This document shows positions 1-8,151 of a stretch of 35,984 bases of DNA, one piece after another. The stretch spans positions 1 through 35,984 of the forward strand of contig SIAF01000008.1 of the NCBI GenBank assembly GCA_009691905.1. Direction: 5' to 3'. The position numbers and the translations under genes were made by a program. Every line of letters starts with the position of its first letter. Within the stretch, counting starts at the first letter, position 1. The notes below the pieces were generated by a model, which saw only the letters and a program-made list of their open reading frames with translations, was not told the origin of the DNA and ran no database searches. The stretch comes from Planctomycetaceae bacterium. GTDB lineage: Bacteria > Planctomycetota > Planctomycetia > Planctomycetales > Planctomycetaceae.

Positions 1-2
1 CA

Positions 3-138
3 GGCAACGCCGTGAAGGATTCTGTGGGCAATAAAATACGTAATTTGCGAGATACGAGTCGTCAGCGCCGAAATTTCGACGGTCGCAAAACTATCCAAAC
101 CGCGCAAATTACGGCCAGAAATCCTTCACGGCGTTGCC
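3..138. repeat. Two-block imperfect inverted repeat
   Basis: Positions 3-21 are the exact reverse complement of 120-138 (19 bp). A second block, 39-49, is the exact reverse complement of 103-113 (11 bp). The inner spacing differs between the arms: 17 nt on the left and 6 nt on the right. A 10-bp palindrome (69-78, CGAAATTTCG) lies near the centre. The whole could fold into a long interrupted hairpin, or be two diverged head-to-head copies of a dispersed repeat. It ends 65 bp before the probable imuA start. No open reading frame or transposase accompanies it. Because it begins at the window edge, it may extend further left. Confidence 0.75.
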
Positions 139-202
139 CGGCAGGGGCGACACAGGGCTTAATCCCCGAGACGATCTTCCTCCGTTCACACCAGCCCTCA
201 TC

Positions 203-1153
203 ATGCGTTGCCCTGATTCTCGCGACCAGATCCTGCAGGAACTGGCGTGTCGTATGCGGCAAGTCGAGAGTTCGACCCGCCCGGCTTCCAGCAACAACGA
301 CCGACTGTCGACCGGCATCGAACCGCTCGACCGTCTGCTGGGTCGATCCCGTTCAGCCAGCGGGGTTTCGGGGCAGCCCATCGCCTCCGATCGTCAACCT
401 TTACCCGCGGCAGGAGACACCGGTCGTCGATTGTCGCCGCACGAAGGCCTGATTCCCGGCACACTCGTCGAATGGTTGGCCAAAGGCTCCGGCAGCGGCG
501 CGCAGTGGCTGGCATTGAAAGCGGTCGCAGGTGTTTGTCGCCCTGTCGACAGCGCCCACCTTCCAAAAATTCCACACCTTGCAAACATCGGCGGTGCGCT
601 GGTGGTGATTGATCCTCGGGGGGAGTTCTACCCCCCCGCCGCAGCCGGGTTGCAGCTTTCCCTCGACCGCGTGCTGGTGATTCGTCCGCGGCGCGCCGCC
701 GACACCCTCTGGGCGCTCGAACAGGCGTTGCGCTGCCCGGGGGTGGCGGCCACACTCTGTCCACTCGAGCGGGCCGGCGATCGGACGTTTCGCCGGCTGC
801 AACTAGCGGCGGAAGCCGGTGGAGGCCTGGGGCTGTTGTTGCGACCGGCACGGGCCGCCCGCGACCCCTGCTGGGCCGACGTGCGACTGTTGGTGCAACC
901 GTTGTCTGCCGCCGGTTCGTCATGCGACGCGCGTCATGCGACAGAGGGCCGGCCTCAAGGCTCAATCGCCAGAGGGCTGCGCGGCGGCCCTGCGGCCGGG
1001 TGTACACGGAAGGTTCGCATCGAAATTCTCCATGTCCGCGCGGGGATCGGCGGCGGGGCGGTGGAACTGGAGATTGATGATGAAACGAATACTGTGTCTG
1101 TGGCTCCCGCGCTGGCCGCTCCAACGGCTATGCCTCGTGCGGCCCGAGCTTAA
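203..1153 (+). CDS. imuA: ImuA, RecA-like accessory protein of the ImuA-ImuB-DnaE2 mutasome
   Basis: 316 aa. ImuA is a RecA-fold protein needed with ImuB and DnaE2 for damage-induced mutagenesis. The identification rests on the conserved gene order and on family-like features. A segment at about residue 90 (GTLVEWLAKGSGSGAQWLAL) sits where RecA has its P-loop, but the invariant P-loop Lys is missing, as I recall for other ImuA proteins. It is followed by a strand ending in VVIDPRGEFYPPA and by an 'RVLVIRP' segment typical of ImuA. The ATG at 203 starts MRCPDSRDQILQEL; an in-frame ATG at 134 would lengthen the protein inside the repeat region and is less likely. The 3' end overlaps imuB by 74 bp, so the two are surely co-transcribed. 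No LexA-type box was recognised upstream. Confidence 0.85.
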   Translation: MRCPDSRDQILQELACRMRQVESSTRPASSNNDRLSTGIEPLDRLLGRSRSASGVSGQPIASDRQPLPAAGDTGRRLSPHEGLIPGTLVEWLAKGSGSGAQWLALKAVAGVCRPVDSAHLPKIPHLANIGGALVVIDPRGEFYPPAAAGLQLSLDRVLVIRPRRAADTLWALEQALRCPGVAATLCPLERAGDRTFRRLQLAAEAGGGLGLLLRPARAARDPCWADVRLLVQPLSAAGSSCDARHATEGRPQGSIARGLRGGPAAGCTRKVRIEILHVRAGIGGGAVELEIDDETNTVSVAPALAAPTAMPRAARA

Positions 1154-2654
1154 ACAACGCCCCGTGGTGCTGTATGGCCCGGCGCGGCGCGGCGGCTGGC
1201 AGGTCGTACATGGCTCGCATGCCGCCATCGCCCTGGGGATCGCTGCCGGAATGCCCCTGGCCGAGGCGCAAGCCCTGTTGGGCACAAACGCCCGGCCCGG
1301 CAGTGCGGCCTCTCTCGTCCCGCACTTCGAACCGCACGATCCACAAGCCGATCGTGAGTTTCTCGAATCGCTGGCCCGGTGGTGTCAACGGTACTGTCCG
1401 CTGGTGGGCCTGGACGAATCGCAGCAACCCGACACGTTGCTCATGGAGATCACGGGCTGTGCCCCCTTATTCGGAGGCGAGCCGGCGCTGGCCGCCCAGG
1501 TTGTGCGGGATTTTCATCAGGCCGGGTTCTTCGCGCGCGTGGCAATTGCCGACACGATCGGTGCCGCCTGGGCGCTCGTCCGGTTCACTCGCCAGAGGTG
1601 GCCCGATGTCGTTTTGCAGGACGATCAAACCGGCGACCGGCTGGACGCGCTGCCCCTCGCCGCATTGCGTCTGCCGCCCGATGCCGTTCAAACGCTGCAC
1701 GAACTCGGGATCGACACGATCGGCCGGTTACGGTCGCTGCCGCGTTCGTGCCTGCCGTCGCGGCTGGGACGAAGCGTCCTCGAGCGGATGGATCAGATGG
1801 CCGGGACGCTGTCGGAACTGATCGTTCCCGTTCGGCTTGCGGAGCCGGTGGAAGCCGACTGGTCGTTCGAGTTTCCCACCGCCGACCGTGTGACATTGGA
1901 AGCGGTGTTCCGTTTGCTGCTGGAACAGATCGTCGAACAACTCGCCCCCCGCGAGCAGGGAGTGCAACGGCTGGCGTGCCGGTTGTTCTGCGTGGCAGGT
2001 GACCCGGTCTGCCTGACGATCGGCACCCTGCGCCCGCGAGCGGCAGTTCCCGAACTGCTGGAACTGGTTCACTTACTCCTGGAACAAACGGCCCTCTCCT
2101 CCGAAGTGCTGCGAATCCACATCGAGGCGACAGGCACCGGCCGACTGGAATCGGAACAGGCCGAGTTGTTCGACGGTCGGCGGCAGCCTGCCCATGAAAG
2201 ACATCTGGCCCGGCTGGTCGATCGACTCAGCAGTCGCCTGGGGCGGGACTCGGTCTTGAGACCGCAATCGGTCGCCGACCCCCAGCCCGAATATGCCGGT
2301 CGGTTCGAAGCGGTGCTGGCGAACGCCCCGGCGCAGTGCGGTGCTCCTCCTCGCCCTGTCTCGCGCCGGGATCAGCCGGGCAGCTCGTTTCGTCCTCTGC
2401 TTTTGAAGCGCCGCCCGCAACCGGTCGCCGTCGTGTCGGTGGTACCGGACGGTCCCCCGATCCGGTTTCGCTGCGACCAGGAAGAGCACGTCGTACTCGC
2501 CAGTTGGGGACCGGAACGAATCGAAACCGGCTGGTGGCGCGGGCCGCAGGTACGCCGCGACTACTACCGCGTCGAAACGACCAACGGCCGCCGGTTCTGG
2601 CTGTTCCGCCAACAGCCAGAGGCGGTGTGGTTTCTGCACGGAGTGTTTGAGTGA
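1080..2654 (+). CDS. imuB: ImuB, inactive Y-family polymerase-like mutasome hub
   Basis: 524 aa, Y-family polymerase fold. ImuB bridges the beta clamp, ImuA and DnaE2 during translesion synthesis. The N-terminus (MKRILCLWLPRWPLQRL) replaces the Asp-bearing motif found at the start of active DinB polymerases, so at least one metal ligand is absent, as expected for ImuB. Other hallmarks are LLMEITGCAPLFGGE at about residue 125, a helix-hairpin-helix-like segment (LRSLPRSCLPSRLG) near 220, and the family-typical C-terminus with Trp-rich RIETGWWRGPQVRRDYYR and ending WFLHGVFE. Tandem ATGs lie at 1077 and 1080; the second is used here. The start lies inside imuA, and the stop (2652-2654) lies 10 bp before the dnaE2 ATG, which suggests translational coupling. 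Confidence 0.92.
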   Translation: MKRILCLWLPRWPLQRLCLVRPELKQRPVVLYGPARRGGWQVVHGSHAAIALGIAAGMPLAEAQALLGTNARPGSAASLVPHFEPHDPQADREFLESLARWCQRYCPLVGLDESQQPDTLLMEITGCAPLFGGEPALAAQVVRDFHQAGFFARVAIADTIGAAWALVRFTRQRWPDVVLQDDQTGDRLDALPLAALRLPPDAVQTLHELGIDTIGRLRSLPRSCLPSRLGRSVLERMDQMAGTLSELIVPVRLAEPVEADWSFEFPTADRVTLEAVFRLLLEQIVEQLAPREQGVQRLACRLFCVAGDPVCLTIGTLRPRAAVPELLELVHLLLEQTALSSEVLRIHIEATGTGRLESEQAELFDGRRQPAHERHLARLVDRLSSRLGRDSVLRPQSVADPQPEYAGRFEAVLANAPAQCGAPPRPVSRRDQPGSSFRPLLLKRRPQPVAVVSVVPDGPPIRFRCDQEEHVVLASWGPERIETGWWRGPQVRRDYYRVETTNGRRFWLFRQQPEAVWFLHGVFE

Positions 2655-2664
2655 CCTGATTTCC

Positions 2665-5600
2665 ATGCCCGACCTGCCTCCTCCCAAGCGACAACCGGTT
2701 GTCGGATATATCGCGCCACGCGCCGACGCACCTCCCGATGGGGTCTCCACTCCACGGTACGTCGGCCCTGCGCTCGACGCCCCCTATGCCGAACTGCACT
2801 GCCGGACGAACTTTTCATTTCTCGAAGGCGCCTCGCACCCCGATGAACTGGTGCAAACGGCGGCACGTCTGGGCTGCGCGGCACTGGCGATCACCGATCG
2901 CAATACTCTGGCGGGGGTCGTCCGTGCGCATGTCGCCGCCAAAGCGACCGGCCTGAAGCTGTTGATCGGGGCCGAGGTCACGCCGCTCGATGCCCCCCCG
3001 GTGGTGCTGTTGGCGACGGATCGCGCGGCGTACGGCCGACTGGCACGCCTTCTGACCCGCGGCCGGCGCAGCGCCCCGAAGGGGGAATGCCGATTGTCGC
3101 TCGCCGACGTCGCCGAGCATGCGGAAGGTTTATTGGCGTGCGTCGCCCTGGAGAGCGGCGTGGTTCGCCCTTGCGGTGCGCACCGCCGGGATGAACCCGG
3201 CGGCTCGCCGGCCGATGAGCTCGCTCGCTACCGCGACATTTTCGCCGACCGTTGTTACGCCCTGGTCGCGCTGCACCTGGGGCCCGATGATTCCCGACGA
3301 TTGGAAACACTGCAACTCCTCTCTCGGCAGGCGCGCGTCCCGCTGGTGGCTTCCAACGACGTGTACTACCACATCCCCCAGCGGCGCTTTTTACAGGACG
3401 TGCTGTCGGCCATTCGCCAGGGTTGCACCGTGGCCGAACTGGGCGAGCGGGTGTTTTCCAACGGCGAGCGGCACCTCAAGTCTTCGGCTCAAATGGCCGA
3501 ACTGTTCGCCGATTGCCCCGAGGCGATCGCGCGGACCATCGAAATCGCCGACCGCTGCCGATTCTCGCTCGACGAACTGCGCTACGATTACCCCGAAGAG
3601 CTCAGTCCGCCGGGGACAACGCCGTTTGAGCACCTGACCCGGCTCACCTGGGCCGGTGCCCGCGCGCGGTATCCGGCGGGAATCCCCGACAAAGTCCGGA
3701 CCCTGATCGAGCACGAACTGACGCTGATTGAAAACTTGCGCTACGAAGCCTACTTCCTCACCGTCTGGGATCTGGTCCGCTTCGCCCGCAGCCGCGACAT
3801 TCTGTGTCAGGGACGCGGCTCGGCGGCCAACTCGGCGGTGTGCTACTGCCTGGGCGTGACGTCGGTCGACCCCGGGCGGATCGACGTGCTGTTCGAACGG
3901 TTCATCAGCAAAGAGCGGAACGAGGCCCCCGACATCGACGTCGATTTCGAGCACGAACGCCGCGAGGAAGTGATTCAGTACGTTTATGAGAAGTACGGCC
4001 GCGAACGGGCGGGGATGACTGCCGAGGTGATCAGCTATCGCCCGCGCTCGGCGGTTCGCGACGTGGGGAAGGCGCTGGGGCTGTCGCTCGACCGGGTCGA
4101 CGCGCTGGCCAGGTCGCTGGAACACTTCAACGAAGACGAGAAGCTGGCCGCGCGATTTCGCGAGGCGGGCTTCAACCCCGCCTCGCGCACGGGAAAGCAA
4201 TTGCTGGCGCTGGTGCGGCAGATTCTGGGGTTTCCGCGGCACCTGTCGCAGCACGTGGGGGGGCTCGTCATGACGCACGGGCCGCTGTGCGAACTGGTTC
4301 CCATCGAGAATGCCAGCATGCCCGGCCGCACCGTGATTCAATGGGATAAAGACGATCTCGATGCGCTGGGAATTTTAAAGGTCGATTGCCTGGCGCTGGG
4401 CATGCTGACGGCGATCCGCCGCTGCTTTTCGCTGGTCGAACAGCACGCGAAACGAAACCTGACGTTGGCCGACGTTCCTGCTGAAGATCCCGCCGTGTAC
4501 GGCATGATCAGTCGCGCCGACACGATGGGCGTCTTTCAAATCGAAAGCCGCGCGCAAATGGCCATGCTGCCGCGATTGCGGCCGCGGTGCTTCTACGACC
4601 TGGTCATCGAAGTGGCGATCGTTCGTCCCGGTCCGATTCAGGGAGACATGGTTCACCCCTACCTGCGCCGCCGCGCCGGGGCCGAGCCGGTCGAGTATCC
4701 CGACGAACGGATTCGCAGCGTCCTCGAAAAAACATTGGGGGTGCCGATCTTTCAGGAACAGGCAATGCGGCTGGCGGTCGTGGCCGCGGGGTTTACTCCC
4801 GGCGAGGCCGATCAGCTTCGCCGCGCCATGGGGGCCTGGCGCCGCCCCGGGGTAATCGACCAGTTTCAGAAAAAGCTGATGCTGGGAATGCAACACAACG
4901 GTTATTCGGCCGAGTTCGCCGACCGACTCTTCCGCCAGATTCGCGGATTCGGCGAGTACGGGTTTCCCGAATCGCACGCCGCCAGCTTCGCACTGTTGGT
5001 TTACATCTCGGCCTGGCTGAAACACTACTACCCCGCGGCGTTCACCGCCGCGGTCATCAACAGCCAGCCGATGGGCTTTTACGCCCCCGCCCAACTCGTA
5101 GCCGACGTGCGAAAGCATGGCGTCGGTGTGCTGCCGGTCGATGTCAACCACAGCGATTGGGATTGCACCCTGGAGCAGGTCGTGCCCACCCAGGCCGATC
5201 CTGATTCGAACCAGACTGATTCGTACCAGACCGGGGCAATCCGGCTGGGGTTTCGCCTGATCAGCGGCCTGACTCGCGAACAGGCCGATCAGATTGTCGC
5301 AGCACGTGAGCTTCTCAGGAACTCTGACAAAAGCGAGACCAGACACTTTGAGACCTTCGACGATTTCGCCCGCCGCACCGGGTTACCCCAAAGCGGGCTG
5401 GTGCGGCTGGCGCGGGCCGATGCCTTCGGGTCATTGCGACTGAGACGCCGCACCGCGCTCTGGCAGTCGCTTCCCGCCCCGGAGCGACAACTGACGTTGT
5501 TCGCCGACGCACCTGCTCACGAACCAACCGTCAGCCTGCCACCCTTGGCGCCGTTGGAAGAAGTCGTTGCCGATTACCGTACCGCCGGGCTGTCGCTGCG

Positions 5601-5967
5601 CGATCATCCGCTGACGTTCATCCGCAGCCAGTTGCAACAACTGCGCGTGACCCGCGCGGGCGATCTGGCGAAGCTTCCCGATGGTCGCCGGGTGCGCGTG
5701 GCAGGTCTGGTGCTGCTGAGGCAGCGTCCCGGCACCGCCAGCGGCATCACGTTCGTCACGCTCGAAGATGAAACGGGATTCACCAACCTGATTATCCATC
5801 CCACGATCTGGGAACGTTACCACCGTGTGGCCCGCCGGGCGCAGGGGATGATCGCCTGGGGCACGCTGCAGCACCGCGATCAAGTCATCCACGTCCTGGT
5901 GCAGAAACTGGAGGATTTGTCGACACGTTTGAGCGAGCTGAAGACCAAGTCGCGGGATTTTCGCTGA
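2665..5967 (+). CDS. dnaE2: DnaE2 (ImuC), error-prone DNA polymerase III alpha subunit
   Basis: 1100 aa, normal for DnaE2. This is the catalytic subunit that extends past lesions in the ImuA-ImuB-DnaE2 mutasome. The N-terminal PHP domain starts at AELHCRTNFSFLEGASHPDE (about residue 43). The polymerase active site shows PDIDVDFEHERRE with Asp423 and Asp425, and the third Asp (574) in GILKVDCLALGML. The family signature GGLVMTHGPLCELVPIENAS lies between them. A helix-hairpin-helix region, an OB fold (RRVRVAGLVLLRQRPGTASG, near 1010) and the DnaE2-type tail ending KSRDFR complete it. The ATG at 2665 follows the imuB stop by 10 bp; a TTG at 2647 overlapping imuB is the alternative. No frameshift was seen, so the cassette looks functional. 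Confidence 0.95.
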   Translation: MPDLPPPKRQPVVGYIAPRADAPPDGVSTPRYVGPALDAPYAELHCRTNFSFLEGASHPDELVQTAARLGCAALAITDRNTLAGVVRAHVAAKATGLKLLIGAEVTPLDAPPVVLLATDRAAYGRLARLLTRGRRSAPKGECRLSLADVAEHAEGLLACVALESGVVRPCGAHRRDEPGGSPADELARYRDIFADRCYALVALHLGPDDSRRLETLQLLSRQARVPLVASNDVYYHIPQRRFLQDVLSAIRQGCTVAELGERVFSNGERHLKSSAQMAELFADCPEAIARTIEIADRCRFSLDELRYDYPEELSPPGTTPFEHLTRLTWAGARARYPAGIPDKVRTLIEHELTLIENLRYEAYFLTVWDLVRFARSRDILCQGRGSAANSAVCYCLGVTSVDPGRIDVLFERFISKERNEAPDIDVDFEHERREEVIQYVYEKYGRERAGMTAEVISYRPRSAVRDVGKALGLSLDRVDALARSLEHFNEDEKLAARFREAGFNPASRTGKQLLALVRQILGFPRHLSQHVGGLVMTHGPLCELVPIENASMPGRTVIQWDKDDLDALGILKVDCLALGMLTAIRRCFSLVEQHAKRNLTLADVPAEDPAVYGMISRADTMGVFQIESRAQMAMLPRLRPRCFYDLVIEVAIVRPGPIQGDMVHPYLRRRAGAEPVEYPDERIRSVLEKTLGVPIFQEQAMRLAVVAAGFTPGEADQLRRAMGAWRRPGVIDQFQKKLMLGMQHNGYSAEFADRLFRQIRGFGEYGFPESHAASFALLVYISAWLKHYYPAAFTAAVINSQPMGFYAPAQLVADVRKHGVGVLPVDVNHSDWDCTLEQVVPTQADPDSNQTDSYQTGAIRLGFRLISGLTREQADQIVAARELLRNSDKSETRHFETFDDFARRTGLPQSGLVRLARADAFGSLRLRRRTALWQSLPAPERQLTLFADAPAHEPTVSLPPLAPLEEVVADYRTAGLSLRDHPLTFIRSQLQQLRVTRAGDLAKLPDGRRVRVAGLVLLRQRPGTASGITFVTLEDETGFTNLIIHPTIWERYHRVARRAQGMIAWGTLQHRDQVIHVLVQKLEDLSTRLSELKTKSRDFR

Positions 5968-5970
5968 TAT

Positions 5971-6053
5971 GTAGGTCAGCCTTTCCAGGCTGACGGCGTG
6001 GGCGAATCCGCTCGCATTTCTTCGAACGCGTCAGCCTGAAAAGGCTGACCTAC
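5971..6053. repeat. REP-like nested hairpin
   Basis: The 25-nt arms at 5971-5995 and 6029-6053 are reverse complements with a single mismatch, separated by 33 nt. Each arm is itself close to a palindrome (GTCAGCC...GGCTGAC), so either two small hairpins or one long cruciform can form. It lies 3 bp after the dnaE2 stop and just before the dgkA promoter. It could act as a bidirectional terminator or mRNA 3' stabiliser, or be a mobile REP/BIME unit. I believe similar 'taggtcagcc...ggctgac' units are common between planctomycete genes, but cannot check here. Confidence 0.85.
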
Positions 6054-6068
6054 GGGCACGGCCTGTGA

Positions 6069-6077
6069 TGCTATAAT
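6069..6077 (+). promoter_or_regulatory. Extended -10 promoter of dgkA, probably leaderless
   Basis: TGCTATAAT is a perfect extended -10 element (TGnTATAAT), ending 7 nt before the ATG at 6085. Transcription would start at or within a base or two of the ATG, so the mRNA would be leaderless; consistent with this, there is no Shine-Dalgarno sequence. No convincing -35 hexamer was found at the usual distance, as is common for extended -10 promoters. Confidence 0.55.
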
Positions 6078-6084
6078 CCCGCAT

Positions 6085-6489
6085 ATGCCTGCCCCGAAGC
6101 CGGAAGCTGCCAAACGCGCCACGTCGCGACTCGATTCGTTCTGCCATGCTTTCGCGGGTTGGGCCTACGTGATTCGCACCCAGCGCAATGCTTGGATTCA
6201 CGCAATCGCATCTGTAGGCGTGTTTGCGCTCGGATTATGGCTTGGTTTGAACTTCCTGCAATGGGCGATCATCCTTCTGACGGTCGCGTTCGTGTGGGTG
6301 ATGGAGTTCATCAACACCGCGATCGAGTCCGTCGTCGATTTGGCATCACCCGATGCGCACCCATTTGCAAAAGTGGCCAAAGACGTCGCGGCCGCAGCAG
6401 TGCTGGTGAGTGCGGTCACCGCCGTTCTCGTCGGCCTGCTGATTCTCGGTCCGCCGCTCTGGGCCAGGCTGTCTCAGGCCATTTCGTGA
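6085..6489 (+). CDS. dgkA: Diacylglycerol kinase / undecaprenol kinase (DgkA family)
   Basis: 134 aa integral membrane kinase that phosphorylates diacylglycerol or undecaprenol at the inner membrane, recycling lipids used in envelope synthesis. The family signature is clear: EFINTAIESVVD (Glu74, Asn77, Glu81) followed by HPFAKVAKDVAAAAVL with Asp100. Three hydrophobic segments lie at about 38-55, 58-72 and 102-121. The length matches the family. The N-terminal 15 residues are extra and polar. It stands alone between dnaE2 and the DUF1501 gene with its own promoter. Substrate choice cannot be settled from sequence; undecaprenol kinase is the alternative to the E. coli-type activity. Confidence 0.92.
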   Translation: MPAPKPEAAKRATSRLDSFCHAFAGWAYVIRTQRNAWIHAIASVGVFALGLWLGLNFLQWAIILLTVAFVWVMEFINTAIESVVDLASPDAHPFAKVAKDVAAAAVLVSAVTAVLVGLLILGPPLWARLSQAIS

Positions 6490-6710
6490 GGCGGGCCGAT
6501 CCTGCGTGCGTCACTCAACACCCACACCCGCTCTTTCCCGCGGGCTGATGCGCCGATACAATAAAAACGTCTCGAACATACGAGAAGACTTTGACTTGCG
6601 GCTGTTTCGAGGCGATGACTTTGGTCTGCGAGCAGCCCTTTTGCCGATAAGATACCGGCCGGTCCCGCACCCGCCCGACTCGCGCCTGCCCCGCCGCTGA
6701 GACCCGCCTG

Positions 6711-8039
6711 ATGCCGACTCTTCCGGGACCTGCCCAGCGCTATTGCGACGGCCTCTCGCGCCGCTCGTTTTTGCAGGTCGGCAGTTTGTTGCTGGGGGGC
6801 CTCACCCTTCCCGACCTGCTGCGAGCCGAAGAGCGTGCCGGCAGCACCCGATCGCACAAAGCGGTCATTATGGTATACCTCTCGGGAGGTTTGGCACACC
6901 AGGATTCATTTGACCTGAAACCCGACGCGCCCCAGGAAGCCCGCGGCGAATTCCACCCGATCGAGACCAACGTTCCCGGCATTCAGATTTGCGAGTTGCT
7001 GCCGAACCTGGCACAGGTCGCCGACAAATACACGCTACTCCGCTCGATTGTCGGCCTGCGCGACGAGCACAGCAGTTTTCAGACGATCACCGGCTACACG
7101 ATGGGCGATTCGCAGCGGAATGGCTACCCGCACTTCGGCTCGGTCGTGTCGAACGTCCAGGGAAATACCAGTCCCATCGTGCCGGCCTTCGTCGATATGT
7201 TCCCCACGATGCAGCATCGCCCTTACAACAGCCCCGGCCCGGGCAATCTCGGTCCCCGGTTTGCCGGCGTCAAGGCCGACGGTGAAGACCTGGCGAGCAT
7301 GAAATTGCGGTTCGTCTCGCAGGATCAATTGGGCGACCGCCGCCGCTTGCTCGACACCTTCGATCAGTTCCGCCGCGCGGCTGAAAGCGATCGCCTGACC
7401 GAGGCCGATTCGGCTTACCAGCGGGCGTTTGACGTGCTGACTTCCAGCCGGCTGGTCGACGCGCTCGACGTCAACCGTGAAGACCCGCAGGTGCGCGAGC
7501 GCTACGGCAAAGGCTCGCCCAAACATCAGGGAGACGGCGCCCCCCTGTGGAACGACCAGTTGCTGGTCGCCCGTCGCCTGATCGAGGCAGGGGTTCGCTG
7601 CGTCACCGTCGCGTATGGTTTCTGGGATACGCATGGTGGCAACTTCTCCCATCTGCGAAGCAATCTGCCGCAATTCGACCGGGGAATCGCGGCCCTCGTT
7701 CAGGATCTGCATGACCGCGGCCTTGAGAACGACGTAACGGTTGTGGTCTGGGGCGAATTCGGCCGAACGCCCAGGATCAACAAAGACGCCGGCCGCGATC
7801 ACTGGCCGCGCGTCAATGGAGCGTTGCTGGCCGGTGGCGGGTTACGTGCGGGTCAAGTGATCGGCTCGACCGATGCCCTGGCCGATTCGGCCAAAGATCG
7901 CCCGATCCCCTATCAGGACGTGCTGGCGACCCTCTATCACCCATTGGGGATCGACCCTCACGAGTTCATCCGCGACATCGCCGATCGCCCCGTGCCGATC
8001 CTGCCGGGATCGGCGCAGCCGATTCGCGAACTGATTTAA
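6711..8039 (+). CDS. DUF1501 family protein, Tat-exported
   Basis: 442 aa. DUF1501 proteins are abundant in planctomycetes, often beside DUF1549/DUF1553 (cytochrome-like) genes; they have an alkaline-phosphatase/sulfatase-like fold and no established reaction. The N-terminus carries a twin-arginine motif (SRRSFLQVG, Arg17-Arg18) followed by a hydrophobic stretch, so export in folded form is likely. Family features include VIMVYLSGGLAHQDSFDLKP near residue 50, LRSIVGLRDEHSS near 107, WDTHGGNF near 305 and the C-terminal block WGEFGRTPRIN...GRDHWP near 345-365. Here it has no DUF1553 partner; the SGNH-like gene follows 112 bp later. The 221 bp upstream shows only a weak TACAAT at 6557. Confidence 0.92.
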   Translation: MPTLPGPAQRYCDGLSRRSFLQVGSLLLGGLTLPDLLRAEERAGSTRSHKAVIMVYLSGGLAHQDSFDLKPDAPQEARGEFHPIETNVPGIQICELLPNLAQVADKYTLLRSIVGLRDEHSSFQTITGYTMGDSQRNGYPHFGSVVSNVQGNTSPIVPAFVDMFPTMQHRPYNSPGPGNLGPRFAGVKADGEDLASMKLRFVSQDQLGDRRRLLDTFDQFRRAAESDRLTEADSAYQRAFDVLTSSRLVDALDVNREDPQVRERYGKGSPKHQGDGAPLWNDQLLVARRLIEAGVRCVTVAYGFWDTHGGNFSHLRSNLPQFDRGIAALVQDLHDRGLENDVTVVVWGEFGRTPRINKDAGRDHWPRVNGALLAGGGLRAGQVIGSTDALADSAKDRPIPYQDVLATLYHPLGIDPHEFIRDIADRPVPILPGSAQPIRELI

Positions 8040-8151
8040 ACGGCGGGGCTGACGTCGTGTGCTTCGCACTTTTCGCGAAAAAAGCGTAGAAGAATCAGTG
8101 GGTTCTTCCGCAACGAACACAAACGGCCTGTGCCGCCCCGGATACGACGGA

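Noticed and set aside
140-202. LexA operator upstream of imuA
   Set aside because: No sequence of the known LexA types was found; only a loose GTTC is present.
201-1124. 307-codon open frame on the minus strand opposite imuA
   Set aside because: Arg/Pro-rich, no domain, and imuA is supported by its operon partners.
3391-4341. 316-codon open frame opposite dnaE2
   Set aside because: Entirely inside the conserved polymerase core; shadow of GC-rich coding DNA.
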